Shown here in pieces: positions 1 to 13,640 of a stretch of DNA of 64,000 nt. Each line of letters begins with the position of its first letter. The stretch's first letter is position 1. The stretch covers positions 55,944,074-56,008,073 of the forward strand of contig OX104113.1 of NCBI GenBank assembly GCA_944474755.1, read 5' to 3'. Below the pieces are notes generated by a model. The model was not told the DNA's origin, ran no database searches, and was given only the letters and a program-made list of their open reading frames with translations. The DNA is from Limnoperna fortunei. Taxonomy: Eukaryota > Mollusca > Bivalvia > Mytilida > Modiolidae. The position numbers and the translations under genes are program-made.

Positions 1-2720
1 TTGACAAAAAGTTCTTCGGACTGGATTTAGTTTGTGAGTGAGTCGCCGGAGTTTACACATTGATAATTTCCTAAAACCCAGTGTTTAATCCTATAATAAC
101 CAAACAGTTACTTTTAGTTACTTGATCAGTTAAAATTATTGATATATTATAGAATAAGTTACAAATTTGATAATTTAGTTAATAATTTCCACAGAATTTA
201 TTGCCGACACATTTTAGCTTTAACAATTCGTTTTTAATATCAATTAAACCGCAAATGTCAACAAATGTCGTAAATGATTTTTAATTGCATCTTTTTATAT
301 TTTATAGTCCGCTTAATTGGTACCGTTAATATTTTTAATTGAAAACAATAAATGTCTATTTGCCTGTTAAAACTAATCACGAGTCATGACATCATTATTA
401 TCTGCTATTTTGTTTAAATTGACATACCTGTACTTCTTGATATGGCTTCTGTTATCAACGTTCTTTGTACCTGACGTTAATTACTTCAACGTCGCTTCGA
501 GTTATTGATGGTGACTTGCATGAATTTACTACAAAGGAATCCATAAATGAGTTTTCGAGAAATCGATCTTCGAAAAACCGGTTTTTTTCGACGAACATAT
601 AAAGAAAATCGGTGATGATTTAGCCATCCGAGTTTGAGCTACCGAAGTTTGACTGTAGATAATAGTCTGTTTTAAAAAACAGATAAATTTTAAGTATATC
701 ATTTGGACCAGATTTTGGTCGTTCAATTATGGACCCTAAATGAAAATTTAAGATAGAACAGTTGTCGAACGTGCATTGTGGAAAACTATTACAGGAAAAA
801 TACCAAGAACGAGATGTTCTATTAATATGTTATAAGGGTTCTCGATTTGGTTTAATAGATTTTTTCCATTTGTTTTATTTAAAATTTCATCATATGCTGT
901 AAATGGTTACAAATATAGACGATTGTGGAAGGCAAGAAATAATCACCTTAATTATAATATCTCAACTTTGAGAAGAGTACTGTAATAAAAAAAAGCAAAG
1001 TGTTGGAAAGACAAATGTTTACCGTACAATAACAATATACATTGACCTTTTCGAAATTACATAGTCACGTGGTTTTGTGGAAAAAAAGGGGGGTAAGATC
1101 TGCAGTTATCGAGTCCTTCCGTCGGGCATCCCATCGCGAGATCAAAGAAAACTTCCGACAAGTTACAATTTCTTTTAATTTAATTTTACAACAATTAAAA
1201 TTGTTTTTCAAAAAATTTGCAATTAAATGTAGTCAAACGTCAAACTAACGTTCATTTGCATAAACATTGCTAAGAACTTAATAATATTTTCAGACTTTAA
1301 AATAAACTAAAAAAATATATATATATAGAAGAGTCTTATTTTTGTCAGAGACAGGTAATTATATGTCTCTGTTTTTGCAAAACAATTTATGAGATTATTA
1401 ATTTCTAATTTTTTTTTTCAACTATTTAAACTGTTGATGACCTTTATTCGAATGCAGCTGAATTGTTTTTCTATTGTATTATTATATACATTTTTCAAAA
1501 TTTCATTTAGCTGTTAATTTCTGTTTGTTTAAAGGACTTCATATACGATCTTAGAGGTATGTTTAATCTAATTCTATAGTATCTAAATATAACTTGCTTC
1601 TTTAAAATAGTTTAACATAAAAAATTTTAAATTTTGAATTAAATAAAAATCCATACCTTTTGTATTTTTTTATTATAAAGAAATTTATTTTCCCTACCAC
1701 TGATTTTTCTTTAAATAACATGCCCGTTTTAAAATTTTATTTGCGTATAAAAATAATAATATAAATTAGCATTTTCGTGGCTAATTATGTGAGTCTAAAT
1801 TGTCTTTCATTTTTACCTTTCATTTAAGTTCAGTGTCATACTAAGCAATTAGCAAATAAACAAGGCACATCTAATTTACAATTTACAATTACATCACAGA
1901 AATATCTCTTAGCCCCCACCCCTACCATGCACACACACACACATGCCTCGTTCTCGGCCAATCTTGTGCGAGAGAGTTTGGGATTTAGAAATCGTTAATA
2001 ATCAAAACCCAGGGAAATTAAATCAAATGTTCAAGATTGATGAATTAAATGTTTCATTTCCTACCCAATTATAAATTAATCCAGAAATAATACTGAAAAT
2101 TATCGATCAAGGCTTTCTGGATGAGTAATAAAATGAGTATAAAATAGCCTTTTAACAAGCGAGTTAAAAATACTGTTGGACTTATGATGATGCACGAGGG
2201 GAACGTCATGCATTTTCGTAATACTACAAAATTTTAAAATGCATTATTTTTATCAAATCATCTTATGAATTACTATAAAAACAAATACATTCACATTCTA
2301 TTATGTGAAGATTAGAAACTGCATACAAAATGCAAAGCTTAAGTACACTATAAATTCTGACATAACCAAAGAAATAAAATTGAAAATTATCGATCAAGTC
2401 AAATTTATAATCATCTACATTTTTATGTAAAGATACGAATGCAAAAAAAAGATATGAAGCTTGCTCTATTAATCCAAACAAAACAAAATATATTATGATA
2501 CAATTGAACCGAACAAGTCTTTCTAACATATACATTACGTATTATAACGTAACAAAATCTAAAAATGCCTTTTTATTATCAAATATCTAACTGATAAATA
2601 AAAGAAACACAAATATATACATTTTATTTTGTTAAGATAAGAATGCATTAACAAAAATACTAAGCATACCCTATAAATCTGGAAATAATCCAAGAAATAA
2701 AATTGAAGCGATGATCTAGC
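1..2720. other. AT-rich stretch without a recognisable gene
   Basis: I see no coding exon, RNA gene or element ends here. The open frames are short and low in complexity. A brief CA run lies near 1928-1944. A more GC-rich patch near 1090-1160 stands out from its surroundings but matches nothing I know. Confidence 0.5.
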
Positions 2721-2721
2721 G

Positions 2722-3310
2722 AGGTCAAAAGCGCATTTTACTACAGAACACCACAGAATACCACAGAACTCTATAAAATATAGTTTTTTCTTTGATAAAA
2801 TTAAATGAAATAATATTTTATGTGTAATTATGGGTTATTTGATATAATTATGTGTTAAAATCACATATTTGTTCAATATTATGTCTCGTCGTACGCGGAT
2901 GAAGTATTAGATGAAAACGGCGATAGCACAGAACTCGATAAAATAGCCTTTTGTTATTGAATAAACTAATTAAAATAATATTTTGTGTGTAATTATGACT
3001 TATTGGATACATTATGTATGAAAACCACATATTTGTTCAACATTACGTCTCGTCGTACGCGGATGAAGTTTTCGCTGAATACGGAGATACCACAGAACAC
3101 CACAGAACTTGATAAAATATCCCCTTTTTATTGATAAAACTAATATAAAAAGTTATATGCACGTAAAAATGCCTTACTGTATAAAAATTAGCTCTTTAAA
3201 CCTCAAATTGGTTCCTAGATTTGTTCATCCTCATGTCTTGTTGAGAGAGCAGTTGACTTTTTTCATGAAAACGGCAGAACCACAGAACACCACAGAACTT
3301 TACGTAACAC
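2722..3310 (+). repeat. Left arm of fold-back element A
   Basis: Three to four tandem subunits of roughly 165-200 bp. Each begins with one or more CCACAGAA-type 10-mers (2743, 2928, 3092 and 3280) followed by an AT-rich body. The first two bodies pair with the right arm near 10 kb. The third (3110-3270) has diverged. Confidence 0.7.
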
Positions 3311-4636
3311 TTTATTGAATTTCAAAAAGCTATTTTAAATGTTTATATGTGTTAAAATGCTGAAAATATAGTTATTGTTATGCATAATATATAAAAAGAA
3401 ATATTTCATGATTGACGATCATGACGACCCACATTAAACTTGAATTCAGTTATACTTCATTAAGGATTCCGAATTTTATGTGTGTATGTTTGTGTTTTTT
3501 CTCTTAAAGCGCCACCTTCATGAAGTCATCTTTTATAGTACTATAGAACATATATTTGAGAAATTTAATATTTAAATCAAGGAAGTCCTAGTTCAAAAAC
3601 ATTTTTATTAATATTATAAGTTGGTTTAAATAAATGTTTCTTATAAATAAAATTCATCATCGTCATCAAACAATAAAACACGCTTGTTAATTAATAAAGC
3701 GCTGTCATGGAGAAACCTTACCAAAATTGATTTATGGCCCCATCACTACACTTAACTTACCCAAACATACCCAAATTTACCCAAACTATACCCAAACACA
3801 TATAACACTAACATTTTTTGCATTTCTATTATGTTTAAATAATTTATATACTATATTTTTAATGGAAAATGTTATAAAAGTGAAGTTAACGTGACAATTT
3901 TTGCTTTTAAAGTCGATCTTATGAAGCCCCTTACGATCGGGAAAAATGTATTACCCAAACTCTCATTAAAATTACATTATTGATTCTAAATAAACAACGA
4001 ATTTTTAAAATGCAGATTTATTCCTTGGTAAATTTCAGTTTGAAAAAAAATATGGTAAATATAACACATGGCACTACGTATAAATATCGCAGACAATAGT
4101 AACAATGACAACATGGACTGTAGGACAAAATCCCCCCCCCCCCCGGACAAAATCCCTTCCGTGTAATTTAGCATAGGCGGACAAAATCCCCCTCGTTAAA
4201 TTTACAATGCGGACAAAATCCCCCCTGTAAAATTTTCAAGGCGGACAAAATCCCTCCCGAATATGATTTTTAAAAATGCATGTTTTTAAAACGTTCACAC
4301 CGTACAGTCTCGTACATATACAGATAAACCTTTAAAATGACCTTATGTTTTACTCAAAACCCCCCAGATTTTTAATTACTTAAAAATAATAATTGTTTGT
4401 CTCATTTGCAGTGCTTAATTGGTGGCTTGTTAATTAATATGTTTATGATCAAACGAATACCGCTTTCTTGAGCAAAATATTCTCTATATCTTACAGAAAA
4501 TTGAAACAGGTATGGCTTTTACTAATAAGTTAAAATTTAGTAAAATAATGGTATAACTTAGTTCAATAACTTGAATTGTTTTTTGGTAAATAACAATGAA
4601 AGGGATCAAATGGCACGGTTCCTTTATTAACACATA

Positions 4637-5101
4637 CTTATTGAATCAGTCCAAAGACGAGCTACACGCCTGGTAAAAAGTATTGAACATTTAAGTTATA
4701 GTGACAGGCTCAGAAGGCTTGGTTTACCGTCACTACAATACCGGCGAGTCAGAGCAGATATGATCGAGACTTACAAAATTCTATACAATATTGACAAAGT
4801 AGAAGAGATAGGCAATATGTTACCTTTGAACACGAATAGCATCAACACTAGAGGGCATAAATTGAAATTACTGAAAAAGCATTCAAGAACCAAAAAGAGG
4901 CAACAAACATTCTCCCAAAGGATTATTAATTATTGGAACAGCTTACCAGCCAGTACTGTGGAAGCCAAAACTGTAAATAGTTTTAAAAGTCAACTAAACA
5001 TTGCTTGGAAAACCCTAAGCATCAAGTTTGAGCCCGATATATATAGACCGGAAGCGGGTAGCCATAAAACACAAACGGGTCAGAGAGGCATATTTGCCTA
5101 A
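4637..5101 (+). pseudogene. 5'-truncated LINE, C-terminal end of reverse transcriptase ORF
   Basis: From about 4637 the frame reads SVQRRATRLVK, then YSDRLRRLGLPSLQYRRVRA, and later FSQRIINYWNSLPASTVEA and VNSFKSQLN, ending at the stop at 5101. This is the standard post-thumb C-terminus of Jockey/CR1/RTE-type non-LTR reverse transcriptases. The catalytic palm is absent, as expected for 5' truncation. The roughly 155 codons have no internal stop, so the copy is not very old. It sits inside fold-back element C. A 3' untranslated region and an AATA tract follow, probably its own tail. Confidence 0.75.
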
Positions 5102-5125
5102 ACTAAGGACCTCTAAAGAAAAAGT

Positions 5126-5327
5126 AAATCCCAGAATAAGGTAAACATGAAAAGTTTGAAAATAGAAATAAATTTTGAAATAACGCACACATGCGTTTTT
5201 TATTTATATGAAGTCATATATTACTCAATTTGAGTAATTTATCAATGGTAACAAAGTTCTATATCTACATCTAGATCTATATGATACGTGCTGCCGTCAT
5301 CGTTGACTATTACTGCATTGGGGGAGC

Positions 5328-5330
<3 letters not shown>
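5126..5330 (+). repeat. 205-bp direct repeat, copy 1 (probable LINE 3' UTR)
   Basis: It is almost identical to 5889-6094; I find one mismatch (TTTGA against GTGTGA near 5155). It follows the LINE stop codon directly and runs into an AATA tract, so it is probably that LINE's 3' untranslated region. Confidence 0.85.
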
Positions 5331-5543
<213 letters not shown>

Positions 5544-5888
5544 AGAACATGTCGTACAACACAAACCATACCGACTCGATGCGTTTCAGTGAAAAAAATA
5601 ATAACCATGTTTTAATCTTTGTCTCATTCATCATTTCAAGTACTAAGTAAAAAAACTATAAAACATGATGCACAATAATTATTGATATTACCATAATTTG
5701 ATTCGGGAGGGATTTTGTCCGCCTTGAAAAATTTTCAGGGGGGATTTTGTCCGCGTTGTAAATTTAATGAGGGGGATTTTGTCCGCCTATGCTTAATTAT
5801 ACGGAAGGGATTTTGTGTCCAACAATCGACAATACAAACAGTTCTATCTCTTTTGTCGCGCACGTGCGATCAGTGCTCTTTTTACAAT

Positions 5889-6092
5889 AAAATCCCAGAA
5901 TAAGGTAAACATGAAAAGTGTGAAAATAGAAATAAATTTTGAAATAACGCACACATGCGTTTTTTATTTATATGAAGTCATATATTACTCAATTTGAGTA
6001 ATTTATCAATGGTAACAAAGTTCTATATCTACATCTAGATCTATATGATACGTGCTGCCGTCATCGTTGACTATTACTGCATTGGGGGAGCG

Positions 6093-6094
<2 letters not shown>
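5889..6094 (+). repeat. 205-bp direct repeat, copy 2
   Basis: Second copy of the 5126-5330 segment, in the same orientation and again followed by an AATA tract. No LINE coding sequence precedes it. It lies just outside the right arm of element C. Confidence 0.85.
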
Positions 6095-6208
<114 letters not shown>

Positions 6209-6212
6209 ACAG

Positions 6213-7296
<1,084 letters not shown>

Positions 7297-7316
7297 CAGA
7301 CAGACATACATACATA

Positions 7317-8010
7317 ATAAATAAGGTACAGTATAAGAAAAAGATTTGTCGAGCTGCGTGTTCATACCTTCAGCAATAGTCCAATCTCGCTACCGTAGCA
7401 GCCCCTGGGCATAAACCCAGCCAGCACAGCACTGTCAGCCTCCCTAGGTACTACTTACAGCTTGACGGCCCTAACTTAAATAGATAAAGTAGAAAGCTCC
7501 GTTTGAACGATACCAAACAGGCAGCCTTTGCAACAGATGCCGACAAAGAGTTCCATGCTGTCGTTGTTTCTGGGTAAAAACTGTGTTTGTAGTAGTTGGT
7601 GGTAGCAGAGAACAGTTGGTACTTCTGGGAGTGGTTCGCTTTTGTCTGATGTGTTGGTTTCGTAAGATAATCATCATCTCTGATGTCAATGAGGTTGTTG
7701 ATGATCTTGTACAACATGATGAGTCTACATTTCTTCTACTTTCCAGGCTTTCTCATTTCAGTTCTTCTAGCATAGATGTTACACTGCTGGTATTTCTATA
7801 ACGGTTGGTGACATATCTTGCTCCTCGTCGTTGTACCATTTCAACCTTAAGAATGGATTCTTTGGTGTATGGGCTCCATACTGATGAACAGTACTCAACT
7901 GTTGGTCTGACAAGAGAAATGTATGCTGCAGTTTTTGTGTCCTGGTTACTGACCTTCAGGTTATTTCTGAGAAGTTGCAGTTGCTACATTAAATTTGTAG
8001 GCACAATATA
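7317..8010 (-). pseudogene. LINE reverse transcriptase C-terminus, broken
   Basis: Read on the minus strand from about 8000, the frame gives ISLVRPTVEYCSSVWSPYT, then VEMVQRRGARYVTNRY and MLEELK, typical of the Jockey/CR1 region after the palm. A TGA replaces the usual Trp after MLEELK. A frameshift then leads into MLYKIINNLIDI and WNSLSASVAKA up to the stop at 7451. About 130 bp of 3' untranslated sequence follow before the CATA/GATA/GACA tract. It is 5'-truncated and dead, and differs from the LINE at 4637. Confidence 0.75.
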
Positions 8011-8104
8011 CCACCAAAAATAAAGCCGTGTATCAAACTATACTTCAAAGTCAGCCAGTTACTACTTAAATGTTAATCAATAAAATCACCTGTCATAAAA
8101 TCAA

Positions 8105-8540
8105 GTGTATAATATGCAATTGTTGGCACCACATCGTTCACTCTATAATCAAGACATCAAAGGACTGCAGTTCGTGGTCACACAATTCTTTCGATCTCTA
8201 ATTATGTTTGGGTTATTTTCTTTTAAAACTGCAATGTCTACTAAATATTCTTTATTAAACATAATATTATCACTCTTTCCTTTTTGTTGTTAATTTACCA
8301 CCAAAAATGTCATTTTAATGAGTGTTTGTGTAATACATTTTTCACGATCATAAGTGGCTTCATAAGATCGACTTTAACAGCGAAAATTGTCATATTAACT
8401 TCACATTATAACATTTTCCATAAAAAATATACTATATTAAATGTTTAAACATAATAGAAATGCAACGAAATATTAGTTTAATGTGTGTTTGGGTATGTTT
8501 GGGTAAGTTTGGGTAAGTTTGGGTAAAAAGTTACACCCGG
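8105..8540. repeat. Right arm of element B, homologous to the 9200-9622 arm
   Basis: Blocks run parallel between the two arms: ATCAAGACATCAAAGGACTGCAG against ATCAAGATTTCAATGGAGTGCAG in shape, then TTTTAAAACTGCAATGTCTA against TTTTAAAATTGCGATGTCTA, then the GGCTTCATAAGATCGAC block in both. So B and D belong to one family with different tip repeats. Confidence 0.6.
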
Positions 8541-8883
8541 TATGTATAACTGTGAAATGATTTTTTTAATTTGTTCAAGAAGTAAACTTCGTATAGAATT
8601 ACCTGACTGTTGTATTGTTTGTAAATTGATATAATATTAAAACAAACACATAAAATATATAAGAATAATACTATTTAAATGTTCTATTTTACGAATAAGC
8701 CAAATTGTTCATTATTTCATCTTTTCGCTCTTGGTCGTCTAACCTGTCCATGTTTTCTGGCTATCTTCTTGGCCTTGTTTAGTATTGTATATTGCCCGTT
8801 TGTAGATGTAATAACAGTACTGATCGGTCTCTTTTTGCTATTGTTTAAAAAGTTTTGAGAAAGTCTTTGCGGGTCAATAGAAA

Positions 8884-9622
8884 TACCCAAGAATACCCCA
8901 AAATTCCCAAGAACACCCAAGAATACCTGATAAAACTACAAAATTGACATGAAAACAATATTTATGTGTAAAAAATACATATTGCAAGATGTAAAATATT
9001 TTTTATGAGCAACTAATATTATAATATAGAAAAACTCGAAATTATTGTCATGAAGACACTGGTTAATAGGACAGTGTTTGGCAGTCTTAGCCTGTTTACA
9101 TAAAATAGTATGTTTAATCTATTTATGTGGAAAATGTACAACTAAAGCCCGCAAAGTATGCTAAATATTAATATAACATAAAATTCTGTAACTAAGAAAC
9201 ACATTTTGGAAACATTTCATATTACCGTTACATATGATATTATTTCAATCAAGATTTCAATGGAGTGCAGCTGGTGATAATATGTTCGATCTTTAGTTAT
9301 TTTGGGATATTTTGTTTTAAAATTGCGATGTCTAATAAATAATCATTTTTAGTGAATTTTCTTAGTTTACTATATGGTGTTTATTTACTACAAAAAATGT
9401 TATTTTAACAAGTTTTGGGGTACAGTTTAGGTTTTACACAATCATGATGGGCTTCATAAGATCGACCTATGGTACACACATATGGCACCTTTTTAAAACA
9501 AATTTAATGGTTTAAATGTAGAAAACACATTTTGGCATTAAAAAATTTCGTTGTGTTTCCATCATTAGTTTTATGAGGTATTCTTGGGTATTCTGGGGTA
9601 TTCTTTGGTATTTTTATGGTCC
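8884..9622. mobile_element. Fold-back element D, tips of TACCCAAGAA-type repeats
   Basis: The left tip (8884-8930) has CCCAAGAATA-type units of about 10 bp. The right tip (9576-9618) has the inverted set (TATTCTTGGG and variants). The right arm (9200-9575) is homologous to the arm of element B, including GGCTTCATAAGATCGAC at 9449. Total about 740 bp. A 67-codon frame on the minus strand at 8717-8920 runs into the left tip and is unlikely to be a gene. D lies inside A, beside B. Confidence 0.6.
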
Positions 9623-9837
9623 GCGGTCTTTGCTTCTCTTCTTGCGACTTTGTCCTTCAAATCATGTCGGAGACCAGGTACATCCTGAATGACAATGTTA
9701 AACTATAATCTCCAAAAGAATGAAGGGCACTTCGTAAATTCAAAAACTGGAAGTCTACCATACAATTTGTTGATAAGTTCTGGTGTACTTTGGGGCTTCC
9801 ATCATTGAACTATCCTTTTTAAGTTATTTAGGGTTTT

Positions 9838-10213
9838 CTGTGGTATCGCCGTTTTCATCTGCGTACGACGAGACGTAATGTTGAACAAATATGTGGTTTT
9901 CATACATAATTTATCCAATAAGTCATAATTACACACAAAATATTATTTTATTTAGTTTATTCAATAAAAAAGGATATTTTATCGAGTTATGTGGAGTTCT
10001 GTGCTATCGCCGTTTTCATCGAAAACTTATCCGCGTACGACGAGACATAATGTTGAACAAATATGTGGTTTTTAAACATAATTATATCAAATAACCCATA
10101 ATTACACATAAAATAACATTTCATTTAAATTTATCAAAGAAAAAACTATATTTTATAGAGTTCTGTGGTCTTCTGTGGTATTCTGTGGTGTTCTGTGGTA
10201 AAAAGACGCACCG
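9838..10213 (-). repeat. Right arm of fold-back element A
   Basis: Two subunits of about 170 bp, each starting with TATCGCCGTTTTCATC and containing GCGTACGACGAGAC, then four TTCTGTGGT-type 10-mers and the end GGTAAAAAGACGCACC at 10198-10213. They pair with the left arm at 2722-3100. Confidence 0.75.
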
Positions 10214-10559
10214 TTCCGTTAGTGCTGTTGATTATTTAACAAAAATGTAGTGGGCATATACATCGATGTCCCTTTATGCTTTAGTGACCATTTGTTAATG
10301 GTCACCCCTGCGAAAAAAGGCGTGTTTTTGCAAGTAGTTTTTTGCTCCTTAATTTGTACTGCGCTTCGAAATTGATGTTTTCATATGTTCGATCTCTTCT
10401 TATTATCTCTTAAAGGGAAACTTTGATATGTTATTCTTCAAATAAAAAAAAACTCTTTTGCCTCTTGATGTTTTATTATATTTTCAATTGTTAAGTTTCT
10501 ACATTGAATTTACCGTGTAAAAATGCAATTATGGAGGTCCGCCATCTTGTCACTATCTC

Positions 10560-11240
10560 GTCACTAGATGGCGATACTAGAGATCCCTGGACATCCAAGA
10601 ACCTTAAAGTCGGCGTATGATAATAATGTGAAACGGTCAATAACAGAAGGTTGTACTATAAGACAAGGTTGTGGCACCGTATTATTATTTAACTTAATCA
10701 GATATGCAACTTATTGAACACAACTTTTTTATACAAAATCTTTGCGAAGTTGACAATATTAGAAATAACGGTCATTAAATGAAATATTTTTAAAAACCCT
10801 GTTTTCGCGCATCAAAATTTCACTTCACGTTTAGTACATATATTATTATTATTAATACTGGTAACATTTATTGTGCGTATGCGTAACACAGTTTCCAAAA
10901 TTTTACATGTGCATATTTTGAGTCAAGGTGTCAGTTTTACATTTCCTCTGACATGGCATCTCAAGGTATTCGAAATCTTATATACATCCTGTGTTCCGAC
11001 ACTTCGGTGTATTCAAATCATACCTGTCCTTGGCTGGAGGGGGCGTGCCGTTCTAATTTCGAATTACATGATAAACTTTTAATCTAATTAGCTTTTGAAA
11101 ATGTCCGAATATTCATACTTCAAAGATCAAATGATCTAGTAATTGCAATAAACATTCCTGTTTGTTTACCTGCTAATACTGTTAATTACCCTTCAAAAAC
11201 GAGTAATGATTTACCTGTAAAATTTTCACGTCCAGGTACA
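10560..11240. other. Unassigned sequence inside the inverted-arm region
   Basis: No gene is recognised. The 69-codon plus frame at 10873-11082 has no family signature. The first 60 bases look like a weak palindrome around CTAGATGGCGATACTAG. Confidence 0.4.
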
Positions 11241-11259
11241 ACTGCCGTTTCAAGGGTTT

Positions 11260-11309
11260 ATTCACGTTTCTCCAACATTTGTAAAAATATATTCACGTTT
11301 CTCCAACAT
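11260..11309 (+). repeat. Paired 19-bp motif ATTCACGTTTCTCCAACAT
   Basis: Exact copies at 11260-11278 and 11291-11309, a third at 13830-13848 in the same direction, and a fourth on the minus strand at 18015-18033. The first and fourth also share GGTTTATTC next to the motif, like ends of an inverted-repeat element. Confidence 0.8.
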
Positions 11310-11893
11310 GAAATGAACAATGACAGGGCTTGTTGTTTTTATAACAATCAAATATGTTGTTTTAAGCAGTTTACAGTAAAACTTGGGAAATCTATATCTA
11401 AAATTTATGGCAAAGTTATAATTAAAAAAATACATTTATTTTTATTCAGTCTTCATATCAAAAATCATAATTGAATTAACAAAGAGATGCCTAGACTTAT
11501 TTAAAACCGAAAATACATTCGACTAGACGGAAAATTGACAGACACTTACTTGCAGGGGAAAGATATTTACTAGCGGACGACGGAAATGCACAAAAAATAC
11601 TGATTTCGACTACCCACAACTTAGCAGCAGTCGACAACATTTATGGAGACGGGACCTTTTACTCAGCACCAACCCAGTTCACATAGCTTTACACCCTGCA
11701 TTCTATCGTTAACGACATAATGTACCCACTTGTTTTCGCCTTACTGTCTTCAAACACTAAAGACAAGACTTAATCAACTAGGACATAACAGTATTTGACT
11801 ACGCCGACCATGTTATAAAGACTTACCATTTAATTAGTACTGTAATTCAAATAAATATATATAATATTCTATAAACTGGGTGCCGTTTCATAA

Positions 11894-13640
11894 GGGTCCG
11901 TCTAAATACTGCTTAGCCCGGGCTAAGTGCACTTAGCCCTAGATATGCACTTAGCCCACGAAGGAATGAATTATTTGTTAATTTTTACATGCTGATATAA
12001 TAATTTAAAAATGACAAGGCACCAGTCAAATTTTGGTGACTTTACATAAAATGGTTATTGTAAAAATTGCATAAAAATATTTTCATTGGACATGTGCCAA
12101 TAATCATAAAACCAGTGAACCTTTAAAGATTATCGCACGTCTGTTATTAGTGCAGGTAATTGTACACAAAACAAACATGTTAATCTTTAATTATTTATCA
12201 GTTAAACTAAATAACATTTATAATAATACAAGCCATTAAGAACGAAAAACATACATTTCAAGAAATGTACAGTCTAAAATACAAATATGTACAGACAATG
12301 TTCCAGGAAATGTACAGTCTAAGATACAAACATACAATGTTTCAAGAAATGTACAGCATAAAACACAAATTATTTAAAATCGTGGTTTTGTCCTGCAATA
12401 TTTTGGTCGACATCTCTGATAGGGTTTTGTGGCTATTCTTTTTGTTTTGGGTACTTCAAAATTTTTGTACGATGATTTTATAATTTCTTCATTGGTATTG
12501 GCGTCTTTTTATTAGTCCATAAGCGGTTCAATTTTAGCTGTCTCTTGGTAATAATGACATGCTGGCGTATGCGATTAATAAGTTGCCCTTGAAAAAATGG
12601 ATTGAATTGTGGGAAGTCGGTACTTATTTCACATGTTTTTGTGTCAAAGTCTACCGAATCAACAGCGGAGGTAAGCCCATTGCACCCGAAAATTTTAGAA
12701 AGAATTAAAGCACGTTCGTCACCTTTGCAACCAATTTTGTTTTTCAGATGGTCCGACACATTGTCCTTGATGTGTTTTGTACATAAAAGCCGGCATATGT
12801 TCGGAAAAACACAATCTATAGCTTTCGTAAGACCAGGTTCATTGTCACTACATATTTGATGACATCGCTGATAATATAAATAAAAAGAAGAGATAGTGGC
12901 GAGTCCAAGGTAATTGTCTTGAAACAATAAAACCTTTCCAAGATTGGGGCCTATCACTCTATTCTTGTAATACCTGTATGAACGTTAAGATCCGTGCAAT
13001 GGGAAAGCCGTCAGCACCAGACTGGCGACCTAGAAGATTCCACCAAGGCCACAGCATTGTGAATTTATGACGAAATTTCGATGAAATTTTACTATGAATT
13101 CGTACGTGTAAAGCGATTAAAATGAATCAAATGACCCTAAACGGTTCTCTTTTTTAGTTCAGTTTAATTAAATACTTTCGCTTTGAGTAAAATCTGTACC
13201 ATATGATCTTTTGATTTAGGTTTATTTTAAGTTTTGCGTTAAAATAGTAAGTGCTAAATTGGCAACGAAACATTCCTCTTGAAGTAAATTTTGGGTTTAT
13301 TTAACATTTATTTGTTTCCGTTAGAATTATTCATGATCGAGTCTAATTGAACAGTTAAAATTAACTAACAAATAATTATATCAGTTAACATGTGTATTCT
13401 GTCACGAGTGGCTTCCCGCAGCACTTGGGAATCGTATTGTTATGGCATGTGCCAATAAAATGTTCAATATCTCTCTTATTTTAAAAGATTTCTTTTTAAA
13501 AATAAGATTTTTACCCTAACATATAAATATCTTTCATATGAAATGTTAAAAAACGTAAAAACTCTATGATTTGATGGGCTAGGTGCATAATTTGTGGCTA
13601 AGTGCACTTAGCCCGGGCTAAGCAGTATTTAGACGGACCG
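11894..13640. mobile_element. MULE-like DNA transposon with 9-bp target duplication
   Basis: Terminal inverted repeats of about 45 bp begin GGTCCGTCTAAATACTGC and contain GCTTAGCCCGGGCTAAGTGC, ending with the mirror image at 13640. The 9-bp sequence GTTTCATAA is found on both sides (11885-11893 and 13641-13649). Target duplications of 8-11 bp are usual for Mutator-like elements. The interior encodes a MULE-type transposase fragment on the minus strand. At 1.75 kb it is too short for a full transposase, so it is a deleted copy. Confidence 0.8.
12478..12957 (-). pseudogene. MULE-type transposase fragment
   Basis: The 159-codon frame contains SDNEPGLTKAIDCVFPNICR, then LLCTKHIKDNVSDHL. This is the familiar MULE pattern of an acidic residue with a Glu and Lys-Ala motif, followed by a Cys/His motif (L.C..H...N...). 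Upstream on the minus strand, YYKNRVIGPNLGK can be read just before the Met, resembling the YKN...GP start of this domain, so the original exon was longer. No SWIM zinc finger is present and the N-terminal DNA-binding part is missing. The frame sits centrally between the 45-bp inverted repeats of its element. Likely inactive. Confidence 0.65.

Noticed and set aside
8717..8920. 67-codon minus frame with a basic end
   Set aside because: Its start lies in the 10-bp tip repeats of element D, and the rest has no recognisable motif.
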